Assembly: GCA_944321165.1 (NCBI GenBank)
Contig: CALUKE010000011.1
Coordinates: 1 to 64,000, forward strand
Reading direction: 5' to 3'
DNA from: an uncultured Odoribacter sp.
GTDB lineage: Bacteria; Bacteroidota; Bacteroidia; Bacteroidales; Marinifilaceae
Length of the DNA stretch: 64,000 nucleotides
Part shown: positions 17,321 to 26,200 of the stretch, piece by piece
Layout: each line of letters starts with the position of its first letter
Position numbering within the stretch: position 1 is the stretch's first letter
The notes under the pieces: generated by a model
Database searches by the model: none
The model's input: the letters and a program-made list of their open reading frames with translations, nothing else
What the model was told of the DNA's origin: nothing
Program-made: the position numbers and the translations under genes

Positions 17321-17962
17321 ATGAGCGCATTATTTTCAGCCAAGAACCGGGAGTATTTACTCGGTCCTCTGAGTAAGAACAATCCGGTCATCGTGCAGGT
17401 GCTGGGTATCTGTTCTGCTCTTGCCGTTACGGCCAAACTGGAACCAGCCATCGTGATGGGTTTATCGGTTACCGCTGTAACTGCCTTTTCCAATGTGATT
17501 CTGTCCCTGTTGCGCAACACCATACCGACTCGTATCCGTATCATCGTACAGTTGGTAGTCGTCGCAGCACTGGTAATCATTGTCGACCAGCTATTGAAAG
17601 CCTTCGCTTATGAAGTCAGCAAACAGTTGTCGGTATATGTCGGACTGATCATTACCAACTGTATCATCATGGGCCGTATCGAAGCCTTTGCGTTGGCCAA
17701 CAAACCGTGGCCATCTCTGCTGGACGGTATCGGTAACGGTCTGGGTTACGGCATGATTCTGGTGATCATCGCTTTCTTCCGGGAACTTCTGGGTTCCGGT
17801 ACTCTTTACGGTTTCCGTATCATTCCGGAATCCTGGTACATACAGAACGGAGGCTGCTACCTCAATAACGGTTTGATGATCATGCCGGCCATGGCATTGA
17901 TCCTGGTCGGACTGATTATCTGGGTACATCGTTCCAAAAACAAAGATTTAATAGAAAAATAA
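17321..17962 (+). CDS. nqrD: Na+-translocating NADH:quinone reductase subunit D
   Basis: Hydrophobic 213-residue subunit with six predicted helices. With NqrE it forms the inverted-repeat pair that binds an iron-sulfur centre in the membrane. Characteristic segments are GPLSKNNPVIVQVLGICSAL, LIITNCIIMGRIEAFALANK (with the conserved cysteine), and FRELLGSGTLYGFRI. The length is normal. Spacing to nqrE is 17 bp. Confidence 0.96.
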   Translation: MSALFSAKNREYLLGPLSKNNPVIVQVLGICSALAVTAKLEPAIVMGLSVTAVTAFSNVILSLLRNTIPTRIRIIVQLVVVAALVIIVDQLLKAFAYEVSKQLSVYVGLIITNCIIMGRIEAFALANKPWPSLLDGIGNGLGYGMILVIIAFFRELLGSGTLYGFRIIPESWYIQNGGCYLNNGLMIMPAMALILVGLIIWVHRSKNKDLIEK

Positions 17963-17979
17963 TTAAAGCAGTATAAGAC

Positions 17980-18696
17980 ATGGAAAATCTATTAAATATA
18001 TTCGTCCGCTCCATCTTCATCGACAATATGATCTTTGCCTATTTCTTAGGTATGTGTTCATATCTGGCCGTATCGAAGACTGTAAAGACCTCCTTCGGTC
18101 TGGGGATTGCGGTTATTTTCGTACTGTTCATCACCGTTCCGGTCAACTATCTGCTAGACAACTATGTTTTGAAAGCAGGCGCCTTACAATGGTTGCTGGG
18201 AGAAAGTGCGGCCAGTATCGACCTGAGTTTCCTGAGTTTCATCATGTTCATCGCCATCATCGCCGCCATGGTGCAGCTGGTGGAAATGATCGTCGAAAAA
18301 TTTGCTCCGACCCTGTACAACCAGTTAGGTATTTTCCTGCCGTTGATTGCGGTTAACTGTGCCATCATGGGAGCTTCCCTGTTCATGCAACAGAGAAATT
18401 ACGGCAGTGTACTCGAAGCCACGACCTTCGGCTTGGGATCAGGAATCGGCTGGATGTTGGCGATCGTTTGTATTGCAGCCATCCGTGAGAAACTGAAATA
18501 TTCCGACATTCCGGCACCGTTACGCGGAATCGGTATCACTTTCATCGTCACTGGTCTGATGGCCATCTCTTTCATGAGTTTCCTGGGAATCGACCTGAAC
18601 AAACTGAAAGCCCAGCCGGCACAGACCGAAGTAAGTGCCCAGGTATCGCAACCGGCAGTATCGGAAGGAACGACCACGGCTCTGAATGCGGAATAA
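17980..18696 (+). CDS. nqrE: Na+-translocating NADH:quinone reductase subunit E
   Basis: Hydrophobic subunit paired with NqrD. It shows [20 protein letters not shown] with the first conserved cysteine and [20 protein letters not shown] with the second. These are the iron-sulfur ligands expected from NqrD/E structures. At 238 residues it is longer than the usual about 200; the extra length is a hydrophilic C-terminal tail rich in Ala, Gln, Thr and Val (about residues 208-238) that looks like an unstructured extension. Confidence 0.95.
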   Translation: MENLLNIFVRSIFIDNMIFAYFLGMCSYLAVSKTVKTSFGLGIAVIFVLFITVPVNYLLDNYVLKAGALQWLLGESAASIDLSFLSFIMFIAIIAAMVQLVEMIVEKFAPTLYNQLGIFLPLIAVNCAIMGASLFMQQRNYGSVLEATTFGLGSGIGWMLAIVCIAAIREKLKYSDIPAPLRGIGITFIVTGLMAISFMSFLGIDLNKLKAQPAQTEVSAQVSQPAVSEGTTTALNAE

Positions 18697-18726
18697 TTTA
18701 AAATCTAAAATCTAAAATTTAAGTAA

Positions 18727-19995
18727 ATGGTACTATTAGCAATAAATACAGCAATTGTCACTGCCGGCATTGTAGTATTCCTGATTGTCACGCTGATCCT
18801 GGTGGCCATTCTTCTGTTTGCCAAAGACAAACTGACTGCCAAAGGAGATGTGAAAATCAGTATCAACAACGGCGAACGCGTCCTTACCACCGAACCGGGA
18901 AGCTCACTGCTGGCAACTTTGGCCAACCAAAAAATCTTTCTGCCCTCCGCCTGTGGAGGAAAAGGCTCCTGCGGTATGTGCAAATGCCAGGTAGACTCCG
19001 GTGCAGGTTCTATTCTCCCCACCGAAACCGGCTTTTTCTCTTACAAACAGCAACACGAAGACTGGCGTCTGGCCTGTCAGGTAAAAGTAAAAGAGAACAT
19101 CGAAATGCGTATACCGGAATCGGTACTGGGTATCAAGAAATGGGAATGTACCGTGGTTTCCAACCGCAACATTTCCACCTTCCTGAAAGAATTCGTCGTA
19201 AAATTACCGGAAGGCGAAAACCTGAAATTCAAATCGGGCGGTTACATCCAGATCGACGTACCGGCCCTGGACGTCGATTTCAAAGACATGGACATCGACG
19301 AACGTTACAGAGGAGACTGGGAAAAGATGAAGATGTTCGACCTGAAAATGCACAATCCGGAACCGACCTATCGGGCCTACTCCATGGCCAACTCTCCGGC
19401 AGAAGGCAACATCATCATGTTGAACATCCGTATCGCCACCCCACCATTCGATCGGGCTACCGGCTCTTTCATGCCGGTTAATCCGGGAGTCTGCTCCTCT
19501 TTCATCTTCTCACGCAAACCGGGCGATAAAGTAACGATCTCCGGTCCTTATGGCGAGTTCTTCCTGCGCGACACCAACAACGAAATGATGTTTATCGGTG
19601 GTGGTGCCGGTATGGCCCCGATGCGTTCCCACATCTTCAACCTCTTCCATACCATGCATACAGACCGGAAAGTAAGCTTCTGGTACGGAGCCCGCGCCCT
19701 CAAAGAAGCGCCTTATGTGGATGAATTCAACAAGATCCAGGAAGAAAATCCGAATTTCCACTGGACCCTGGCCCTCGACCGTCCCGATCCGGAAGCAGAT
19801 GCTGCCGGCGTAGCTTACAAACCGGGCTTCGTTCACCAGGTCATCTTCGAAAACTATCTGAAGAACCACGAGAATCCGGAAGACATCGAATACTACCTCT
19901 GCGGTCCTCCTATGATGATCCAGGCTGTTACCAAGATGTTGTATGACCTGGGCGTACCCGACGAGAATGTCATGTATGACAATTTTGGCGGATAA
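18727..19995 (+). CDS. nqrF: Na+-translocating NADH:quinone reductase subunit F
   Basis: NADH-oxidising entry subunit with one N-terminal membrane helix (residues 5-32), a plant-type [2Fe-2S] ferredoxin domain and a ferredoxin-reductase-type FAD/NAD domain. Iron-sulfur ligands are Cys76, Cys82, Cys85 (CGGKGSCGMC) and Cys117 (RLACQV). FAD binding is shown by RAYSMANSPAE and the NAD domain by FIGGGAGMAPMRSHI and YYLCGPPMM. The C-terminal YDNFGG is typical. It closes the operon, followed by a strong terminator. Confidence 0.97.
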   Translation: MVLLAINTAIVTAGIVVFLIVTLILVAILLFAKDKLTAKGDVKISINNGERVLTTEPGSSLLATLANQKIFLPSACGGKGSCGMCKCQVDSGAGSILPTETGFFSYKQQHEDWRLACQVKVKENIEMRIPESVLGIKKWECTVVSNRNISTFLKEFVVKLPEGENLKFKSGGYIQIDVPALDVDFKDMDIDERYRGDWEKMKMFDLKMHNPEPTYRAYSMANSPAEGNIIMLNIRIATPPFDRATGSFMPVNPGVCSSFIFSRKPGDKVTISGPYGEFFLRDTNNEMMFIGGGAGMAPMRSHIFNLFHTMHTDRKVSFWYGARALKEAPYVDEFNKIQEENPNFHWTLALDRPDPEADAAGVAYKPGFVHQVIFENYLKNHENPEDIEYYLCGPPMMIQAVTKMLYDLGVPDENVMYDNFGG

Positions 19996-20029
19996 TCCAC
20001 CCGATCAAAGACGGAATATACAACAAATT

Positions 20030-20059
20030 AAAAAACCACTGAGAAATCAGTGGTTTTTT
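20030..20059 (+). terminator. Terminator of the nqr operon
   Basis: AAAAAACCACTGA and TCAGTGGTTTTTT form a 13-bp stem with a GAAA loop, ending in T-rich sequence, 34 bp after the nqrF stop. Confidence 0.88.
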
Positions 20060-20169
20060 AATTGTAATATTGTATGATACCTGTTTCAACAGATTCATGT
20101 CAGCCAGAAATTTTTAGAATAAATATACAAAGGAGTATCTTTACTTTTCATATAACCACCTATAAACGA

Positions 20170-20682
20170 CACAAATCATCCTGCTCTCCACAGACTCTCA
20201 AATCAGTGAACGCCCATCAAGAACTTTCCGATTTGCCTATCCACATGCCCAAAATCTCTTTCAATCCGTTCCGTTTCAGACCGACACAGAGATAAACGGT
20301 CTTGTTTATGATCTTGCCGTTATCCCGTACCTTAAAGAGAATACCGTCCACTCAAACGCAGAGATAAACCGGATCCAAAGGTCGGTTCTGCCATTTCTGG
20401 GCGGCCTGTTTTAGGTTGTTTGTAATAATGGGAATGACAGCCTCTCCATGTTCGGTTTGGATTCTCCGCCATCCGGGAATTACCGGTGTTGTTTTCCACC
20501 ACAGCATTCTTTTCATAGCCCAAACGGGAATCCGTTTTACCTTTATACATCTTTCCAATACCTGGGACATACAACTGCTTCCGAAACTTGCTTATATCAG
20601 CGTCTGTTTTGAACCGGTTAAGGAATTCTTTGCTAACCTCATCAGACACTGTTTGTCACTTTTCTCCCATAATCTTCTTCAT
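20170..20682 (-). pseudogene. Decayed IS256-family transposase remnant
   Basis: Translating the minus strand in several frames recovers successive pieces of an IS256-family (mutator-type) transposase. The N-terminal piece is SDEVSKEFLNRFKTDADISK followed by a GYEKN segment. A central piece in another frame reads IQTEHGEAVIPII, then directly NRPLDPVYLCV, so a large internal stretch is deleted. The later piece is VDGILFKVRDNGKIINKTVY and GLKRNGLKEILGMWIGKSE, ending with stops and a degraded TDL motif. Frameshifts, stops (at least the TGA after YLCV and after SESS) and the internal deletion make it inactive. The N-terminal ATG is taken at 20682 only as a boundary. No terminal inverted repeats were recognised. 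Confidence 0.82.
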
Positions 20683-20784
20683 TTTGTAAATGTATAGAAT
20701 AAAAATACAGGACTCATTTTAAAATGAATCCCGTATTTTCCATTTACACAAAATATTTTTTAGTACTGATAGAGGAATAAAGAA

Positions 20785-20807
20785 AGAGCGACTATAAAAG
20801 TCGCCCT
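20785..20807 (-). terminator. Terminator hairpin after the minus-strand lipoprotein gene
   Basis: AGAGCGACT (20785-20793) and AGTCGCCCT (20799-20807) pair with a G-U, 28 bp past the stop at 20835. On the minus strand it runs into a T-rich stretch (TCTTTCTTTATT). Confidence 0.7.
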
Positions 20808-20834
20808 CTCTAATTCAGTTATCTAAGATTCTGC

Positions 20835-23800
20835 TTATTCTCCAGAAGGAGTTCCAGCAGCCTTTGAAACTTTCACTTGCAGATCATTCTTGGAAAGAAC
20901 ACCCCATTTGTACTTCACATTTACATCAATGAACAAGTAGTAGTCAACGTTCACCGGAGTACCTGCATTATTGAAGTAAGCCAGGTGAGTCGGGTCTGCG
21001 GTTGCAGGTTTAGCAGTTGACTTATCAACACCATCCCAAGTCATCATCTTCAGAGAACGTCCGGTCGGCAGAACACCGTCTTTCACACCATCCTTATGGA
21101 TATAAGTACTGGTAGCTTCATCCCAAGCCAAGCTGGTTGTTGTTTCTTCAGTCAAGAAGGTTACTTCCTTCACTGCATAGTAGTCATACAGCTGGTGAGT
21201 ATATTTCTCTTTCTCTGAAGCGTTAGCAGCAGCATTAGCAGCAGCAACTTTATAACCGTTCCAGTCGGTGAATTTGAAGTTTTCAGCAACGCTCAGGAAG
21301 CTACCGTCAACTTCTGCATCAACGAAATTATCAGCGATTGTTCCATCTACAGTCAGCGGATCGATGAAGAATACTTCAAACTTCTGAACCGGAATAACAT
21401 TGTAGATATTGTATGCAACTACCAAGTTTACAGGAACAGCTTTACCTACCAATTCTTTAGCAGCTTCGGTTCCGTTCAATGCATCTTTTTCATGCAGACG
21501 AATGATAGCCGAACACTTATCTTCATTGTTTCTCAGATATTCCTTATAATCCCACGGCAAATTCTTCTGGTTCTCAGCAACAGAAGCAGAGAAGAAGTTA
21601 TTGATAGTAGCAGCCAAATTATCGTCAGACTGTATATAGTCGAAGATATTTTCATCCGTCATATCAATATTGTTATTAGCGCCGGTCTCATTATCAACAG
21701 CGGTACCTACAGTCGTCTTCCACAATTGAGTATTAGTCTTATCTACTACATATCCCTTCAGGTGAGAATACTCTGCAAATCTGTCAGCGTCGAATACGAA
21801 CTTCACATCAGCGCAAGAACGGATATAGCTGATAAATTGAGCTAAGCTAGTCGGTTTTTGTTTGGTCGGTTCATAGATATAACCATTTACCAAGTCTGCT
21901 TCGATATGGCTGTAGTCTGTCAAAGCACAAGCGCCACTTTCGGCTCCCGGATAAACGTGAGAAGTATTAGCGCTCACACCGTCATTATTCGTATTGTAAA
22001 CAATCGGGTTCACATTGAATACACCTTCACCAATACCATTCTTCCAGTAAGTACCCTGGTAAGCAAATTTCTGAACCGGAACTACGATTGTCTGTTTGAA
22101 GGTCTGTTTGATGTTACCGTTCAAGCCGGATTCGTCTACATATTCTACATCAATTTCGAAAGTAGAAGCATAGGTTCCGTTTCCAAGATCCTTCAACGTT
22201 CCAACAGTTTCAGGATTCATTGCCCACAACAAGTTGTAAGAGGTATTATCCAATGCATCAGGCAGCAGACCGAATACCAGATCCTTGTCATTGTTGATCT
22301 TTTCAAGACCTTCTTTATGAATTTTATCAGTACCTGCATCCCAATCGGTTACAGCATCTGTTGAAACAGCCAATTTTTCTAAGTCAACAGCAACGCCATC
22401 TTTTCTCAAAGCATTGATCTTCATATTGGTATAGATCTTGTGGAATTGAGTCTTGCTGATGCTCTGACCGCCATCGAATTTAACCTGATGGTAAACATTT
22501 TCGTTCATAGCCTGTGAGAACATCTGCTGGAACATATCTTTACAAGTTACCGTATCATTCGGGAAGGTGTAAGCAGCAATCGTCTGTTCTTTTTCACCTG
22601 TCCAACGAACTTTGATATAACGTTGTGCAATCAAATTATTGTTGTTCTTGTCCACCAAAGAAACACGTACAATCGGCTCACGTCCAACAGAAGTCTTTGA
22701 GAACTCATCATCAGCCAATTCTACATTATAAACTTCAGATTTCAGGAAATGGCCGTTCAAAATCTTACCGAATTCCTGTTCGTCAGTCTCCAGATTTCCC
22801 TGTAGATATTTGGCAGTTGCCAAAGCGAAACGGAATTCCAATCCATAGTCAGCATAATTTGCCAATTCTGAATGGCTGGAATGATCATTTTCATAAGAAA
22901 TACAAACAGTTACCAATTTGCTCAGATCCAATAATTCATTATAAGGTTGCTCAACATCCACTAACTGATTATTACCGGAGTTATACAAACAAATAGAATC
23001 ATGATAGTGAACAAAAAATTCACCCTTATTATCTGTCTGTGTTTCATCTGCAAATTTACCATTCATTGCTTTCGTAAAGTCTGTTCTACTGTTTGCCAGA
23101 TACGGAATAGCAATAATTTCCTCGATACGGCTGTATTCAGAATTTACGGCCACTTCTTCGCCACTTTCTTTTTCTGCATCTGTCAGATTAGCATCGGCAA
23201 TCGGAGTCTTCAAAGAAGCCATCCAGAAAGTTTCTTTCTTGTCACCACTGTGAGCATCTCCTGTTGTACCGATCACAGTTTCCAGATATTCTTTATTTTT
23301 CTGGAAATAAACCGTCATGATACCCTTTTCCACTTTATAATCGGTAACCTCAATCGGTTTATTATTCAGGATAGTAGCAGTTTTGGTCGTAATATTGGTA
23401 GAAGTCATACAATCAAATGACGGCATTTTCACATCCTCTTTGGTAAGACCAATGTTCGGGTTCAACTGATAACTTACTTCGTTCTTAGCAGTAGAAATGG
23501 TGATAGATTTTGCACCAGTTGCAGCAACATGATCCAACCAAGGCGTAGTTGCATGTTCCATAGCATTATTTCCCAGGAAATTATCATGTACATTTGCTTT
23601 GAATACCTGAGGAGTATATTGCAACGTGATAAAAGTAATAGCAGGAATGCCATTGATGTGGAACTCCGGAATCAGCGTTGTACTTGTCAAACGCTTGCCC
23701 ACGATTGCCATCAACTGAGCAGTCAATTCAGTCACTTCATTGGTTATTTCCTCTTTCAAAGCAGCCAATTCTTCTTTTGTGGCAGCATCATCAATTTTAG

Positions 23801-24200
23801 CGACTTTTTCTTCCAAATCTGCTACCTTTCCACTCAACTCTTCCAGTTTTGTGATTTTTTCTGCTTGCTCATTTACAGTCTTTTCCAAAGACTCTACTTT
23901 ACTTTTCAGAGCATCAAGATCTTCCTGAGAAGCATTGCCTCCTGCTGTTGCAGCTTCCAAAGCTTTTTTAGCTTCAGCCAATGCGTCAGCAGCATCCGAT
24001 TTAGCTTGCTCTGCAAGAGCTTTTGCCTCATCCACAGAAGTCTTCAACGCATCTATAGAGGTTTGAAGACCTCCCAATTTGTCGATCTGTCCCTGTAAAT
24101 GGTCAATGTCGTCATCGTAGTCTTTACAAGACTGGAATGATAACGACAATCCCAACACCATACACATCAAAATGCATAAAAATTTAGTTGTCTGTTTCAT
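20835..24200 (-). CDS. Large phase-variable surface lipoprotein 1 (SCKDYDDDI family, coiled-coil type)
   Basis: A lipoprotein of 1121 residues; the signal ends in SFQSCKDYDDDI, with Cys25 as the lipid-acceptor. Residues 28 to about 165 form an Ala/Glu/Lys-rich coiled coil. The remainder is beta-rich and shares blocks with the three other large lipoproteins here: LTSTTLIPEFHINGIPAI, GREPIVRVSLVD with YIKVRW, FTDWNGY, and a C-terminal VNVKYKWG. Function is unknown; a surface stalk, adhesin or shielding role would suit the form. The 26-bp leader and first about 80 coding bases are identical or nearly so to those of the 26083 and 35728 genes. Its promoter (24377-24408) lies across recombination site A, so this gene appears to be ON in the given arrangement. 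No small companion gene follows; the IS256 remnant is there instead. Confidence 0.85.
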   Translation of the reverse strand: MKQTTKFLCILMCMVLGLSLSFQSCKDYDDDIDHLQGQIDKLGGLQTSIDALKTSVDEAKALAEQAKSDAADALAEAKKALEAATAGGNASQEDLDALKSKVESLEKTVNEQAEKITKLEELSGKVADLEEKVAKIDDAATKEELAALKEEITNEVTELTAQLMAIVGKRLTSTTLIPEFHINGIPAITFITLQYTPQVFKANVHDNFLGNNAMEHATTPWLDHVAATGAKSITISTAKNEVSYQLNPNIGLTKEDVKMPSFDCMTSTNITTKTATILNNKPIEVTDYKVEKGIMTVYFQKNKEYLETVIGTTGDAHSGDKKETFWMASLKTPIADANLTDAEKESGEEVAVNSEYSRIEEIIAIPYLANSRTDFTKAMNGKFADETQTDNKGEFFVHYHDSICLYNSGNNQLVDVEQPYNELLDLSKLVTVCISYENDHSSHSELANYADYGLEFRFALATAKYLQGNLETDEQEFGKILNGHFLKSEVYNVELADDEFSKTSVGREPIVRVSLVDKNNNNLIAQRYIKVRWTGEKEQTIAAYTFPNDTVTCKDMFQQMFSQAMNENVYHQVKFDGGQSISKTQFHKIYTNMKINALRKDGVAVDLEKLAVSTDAVTDWDAGTDKIHKEGLEKINNDKDLVFGLLPDALDNTSYNLLWAMNPETVGTLKDLGNGTYASTFEIDVEYVDESGLNGNIKQTFKQTIVVPVQKFAYQGTYWKNGIGEGVFNVNPIVYNTNNDGVSANTSHVYPGAESGACALTDYSHIEADLVNGYIYEPTKQKPTSLAQFISYIRSCADVKFVFDADRFAEYSHLKGYVVDKTNTQLWKTTVGTAVDNETGANNNIDMTDENIFDYIQSDDNLAATINNFFSASVAENQKNLPWDYKEYLRNNEDKCSAIIRLHEKDALNGTEAAKELVGKAVPVNLVVAYNIYNVIPVQKFEVFFIDPLTVDGTIADNFVDAEVDGSFLSVAENFKFTDWNGYKVAAANAAANASEKEKYTHQLYDYYAVKEVTFLTEETTTSLAWDEATSTYIHKDGVKDGVLPTGRSLKMMTWDGVDKSTAKPATADPTHLAYFNNAGTPVNVDYYLFIDVNVKYKWGVLSKNDLQVKVSKAAGTPSGE

Positions 24201-24240
24201 CTGAAAAAAATTAAAAATGATTAGTTTCTAAATGGTTAAT
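24121..24240 (-). repeat. Shared leader/signal-peptide repeat, copy 1
   Basis: The leader from 24226 to 24201 and the first about 80 coding bases (24200-24121) are almost base-identical to copies at 26057-26200 and 35687-35850. With copy 4 the similarity continues upstream to 24240 and, less strictly, to recombination site A. Copies 1 and 2 are in inverted orientation, so they also form a long inverted repeat. Confidence 0.9.
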
Positions 24241-24341
24241 TGTCTTTTTGTCTTTTTCTTTCTTCTATTTTTGCCGTATTTTTTTAATTGTTTATAATAA
24301 TTGTTCACACCTAAATCTTCTATTTTTACCACTTTATATTT

Positions 24342-24362
24342 CCGTTACTTCACAGATAACGG
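24342..24362 (-). repeat. Recombination site A (inverted orientation)
   Basis: On the minus strand it reads arm CCGTTAT, spacer CTGTGAA, arm GTAACGG. It is the only one of the four sites in this orientation. It lies 141 bp upstream of the lipoprotein 1 start. A consensus promoter sits immediately on its far (inner) side. The arm-spacer-arm form is that of a tyrosine-recombinase core site. Confidence 0.88.
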
Positions 24363-24376
24363 CAAAATTTTCTCTG

Positions 24377-24408
24377 CAAACATAAGCGTTTTTCTATAAA
24401 TGAACAAA
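24377..24408 (-). promoter_or_regulatory. Consensus outward promoter next to site A
   Basis: The minus strand carries TTTG (24408-24405) and TATGTTTG (24384-24377) separated by 20 bp, matching the Bacteroides -33/-7 consensus exactly. It points to the left, across site A, at lipoprotein 1. No comparable pair occurs next to sites B, C or D. The transcript would start about at site A, so the site forms the 5' end of the leader. Confidence 0.8.
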
Positions 24409-24503
24409 TAATAACGCTATTTTTTTATAATTTATTGGAAAAACTACGTGAAAAAAACCATTTCTGTTAATGGGGGGATAAACTGCTTTTTTCTTATTTA
24501 TAA

Positions 24504-24511
24504 TATATTTG
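24504..24511 (+). promoter_or_regulatory. Probable promoter -7 box of the recombinase gene
   Basis: TATATTTG matches TAnnTTTG, 61 bp upstream of ATG 24573. A proper TTTG at -33 is not seen, so this promoter may be weak. Confidence 0.5.
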
Positions 24512-24572
24512 TATATATATCCTTTATTGCCTTCTACGTGGTGTTTACAGATAGGCATATACAAACACATAA

Positions 24573-25532
24573 ATGTACTTGAAAATGAAAGAGATGAGCT
24601 TACAAAAAATGCTCTCCACAATTATCGGAGAGCTTCGGGAAAATGGTAGATGGGGAACCGCCCATATTTATCAGGCAACGATGAACGTGTTTACCGCATT
24701 CAATCAACAGCGACAATTACCTTTAGGCAAATTAGATGCTGCACTTTTAAAACGTTTTGAAATTCATTTACGTCAACGAGATTGCAGTTGGAACACCGTT
24801 TCTACGTATATGAAAACATTGCGTTCGGCTTACAACAGAGCGGTAGATTACGGATATACCAGCTATATTCCCCGTCTTTTTGAACATGTATATACTGGTA
24901 CAAAAGCAGACCGGAAAAGAGCATTGGATGCTTCAGATATGGGCTTTTTAGTAAGAGGAACAGAAGAAGATTTGTCGAAAAAAGTTTCTCCATCTAACCT
25001 GCAAAAAACCAAGATGTTGTTTGTTTTTATGTTTCTGGTTCGCGGCCTTCCTTTTGTTGATTTGGCATATTTGCACAAAAAAGATTTGCAGGGAAATGTA
25101 TTATCATATCGCCGTAGAAAAACTGGTCGGGCCTTGAAAGTAGTCTTGTCGCCAGAAGCAATGCAATTAGTTCATTTAATGGCTAATAAAGATCAAGATT
25201 CTCCTTATTTATTTTCTATTTTACGCAGCAAAGATGGTACAGAAGCAGCCTACCATGAATATCAATCCGCTTTACGGTGTTTTAATTATCATTTATCTGT
25301 ACTGAAAAAGAATTTAGGTATGGAATCAAATCTCACAACCTATGTGGCGCGCCACACTTGGGCAACCATGGCATATTACTGTGAAATTCATCCTGGTATT
25401 ATCTCAGAAGCGATGGGGCATTCATCTATTCATGTGACGGAAACCTATTTAAAACCTTTCCATGACAAGAGGATAGATGAAGCAAATGCGAAAGTGATTT
25501 CTTTTGTAAAAAATGATGGAATTTCAGCATAA
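24573..25532 (+). CDS. Tyrosine site-specific recombinase (Bacteroides Tsr-type)
   Basis: A 319-residue integrase-fold recombinase. Residues about 8-100 form the SAM-like DNA-binding domain (GTAHIYQATMNVF, SWNTVSTYMKTLRSAYNRAV). The catalytic domain has Arg157 (FLVRGLPFVDLA), Lys183 (RRKTGRALKV), Arg260 in YVARHTWAT (first position Tyr instead of the usual His), His283 (MGHSS) and the nucleophile Tyr292 (TETYLKPF). It resembles the Tsr recombinases that invert promoters of surface structures in Bacteroides fragilis. Later starts at 24585 and 24594 are possible. It lies between inverted sites A and B, so it is the obvious candidate to act on all four sites. It shows no mobility companions such as an excisionase or relaxase. 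Confidence 0.93.
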   Translation: MYLKMKEMSLQKMLSTIIGELRENGRWGTAHIYQATMNVFTAFNQQRQLPLGKLDAALLKRFEIHLRQRDCSWNTVSTYMKTLRSAYNRAVDYGYTSYIPRLFEHVYTGTKADRKRALDASDMGFLVRGTEEDLSKKVSPSNLQKTKMLFVFMFLVRGLPFVDLAYLHKKDLQGNVLSYRRRKTGRALKVVLSPEAMQLVHLMANKDQDSPYLFSILRSKDGTEAAYHEYQSALRCFNYHLSVLKKNLGMESNLTTYVARHTWATMAYYCEIHPGIISEAMGHSSIHVTETYLKPFHDKRIDEANAKVISFVKNDGISA

Positions 25533-25856
25533 GAATATTAGTTTTAATTCATAAAGTAAACTAAATATTGTACTACTTTTCCACTTGAAGAAAGAAATTT
25601 TCAGTGGACTAATAGATTTTTTTTGTTTCACAAAGTATTGTTTGTTTTATAATATTTTGATTTTCAGATATATAAATTCATAAATACATAATAAATTCTT
25701 TTTGATCACAATTCTTTTTTTCTTTTCATTATTAGATTAGTACTATTCCTTGTTTCCTTTCTTGAAGATGTTCTTTGATTTTTTCTATTTTAATAAAATT
25801 ATATGTAATAACAAGTATACTTAATATATTTTAGTAATAATATATTTCTTATTCTT
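25533..25856. other. AT-rich spacer inside the invertible segment
   Basis: No gene or RNA is visible. TATATTTC at 25841-25848, 8 bp before site B, is one base off the -7 consensus but has no TTTG at -33. I therefore regard lipoprotein 2 as lacking a strong promoter in this orientation. Confidence 0.6.
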
Positions 25857-25877
25857 CCGTTATCTGTGAAGTAATGG
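25857..25877 (+). repeat. Recombination site B
   Basis: Arm CCGTTAT, spacer CTGTGAA, arm GTAATGG, 205 bp upstream of the lipoprotein 2 start, in inverted orientation to site A and direct orientation to C and D. The DNA between B and the leader repeat (25878-26056) differs from the corresponding stretch at sites A and D and holds short GTATACAAT repeats. Confidence 0.88.
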
Positions 25878-26056
25878 TGTGTTTGTATACAATAAATTAG
25901 TATTAAAATTATACAATTTGTATTATAAAAACAACAATATAGTATACAATTTATGCAAAAATATAACTATTAAATAAATGATTTTAAATCACTTAAAAAT
26001 GAGTAACATTAGAAAAAAGAATTGAATAAAAGAAAAAGAACAATTAATTATTTAAA

Positions 26057-26200
26057 AACTAATCATTTTTAATTTTTTTCAGATGAAACAGACAACTAAA
26101 TTTTTATGCATTTTGATGTGTATGGTGTTGGGATTGTCGTTATCATTCCAGTCTTGTAAAGATTATGACGATGATATCGATAGTCTGAACAATCGAGTAG
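26057..26200 (+). repeat. Shared leader/signal-peptide repeat, copy 2
   Basis: The leader 26057-26082 and the start of the coding region repeat the sequence found at copies 1 and 4. With copy 4 the near-identity continues past the DYDDDI codons to about 26200. Confidence 0.9.

Larger units (their letters stand above)
24342..25877. other. Predicted invertible segment bounded by sites A and B
   Basis: Sites A (24342-24362) and B (25857-25877) are inverted copies differing at one base. The segment between them holds the outward promoter (24377-24408) and the tyrosine recombinase gene (24573-25532). Inversion would turn the recombinase gene around and move the promoter in front of lipoprotein 2. 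The inversion itself is inferred, not observed. Confidence 0.78.

Noticed and set aside
20332..20649. Intact short gene on the minus strand at the IS256 remnant
   Set aside because: The frame mixes true transposase residues with out-of-frame sequence; homologous pieces continue in other frames, so it is a pseudogene.
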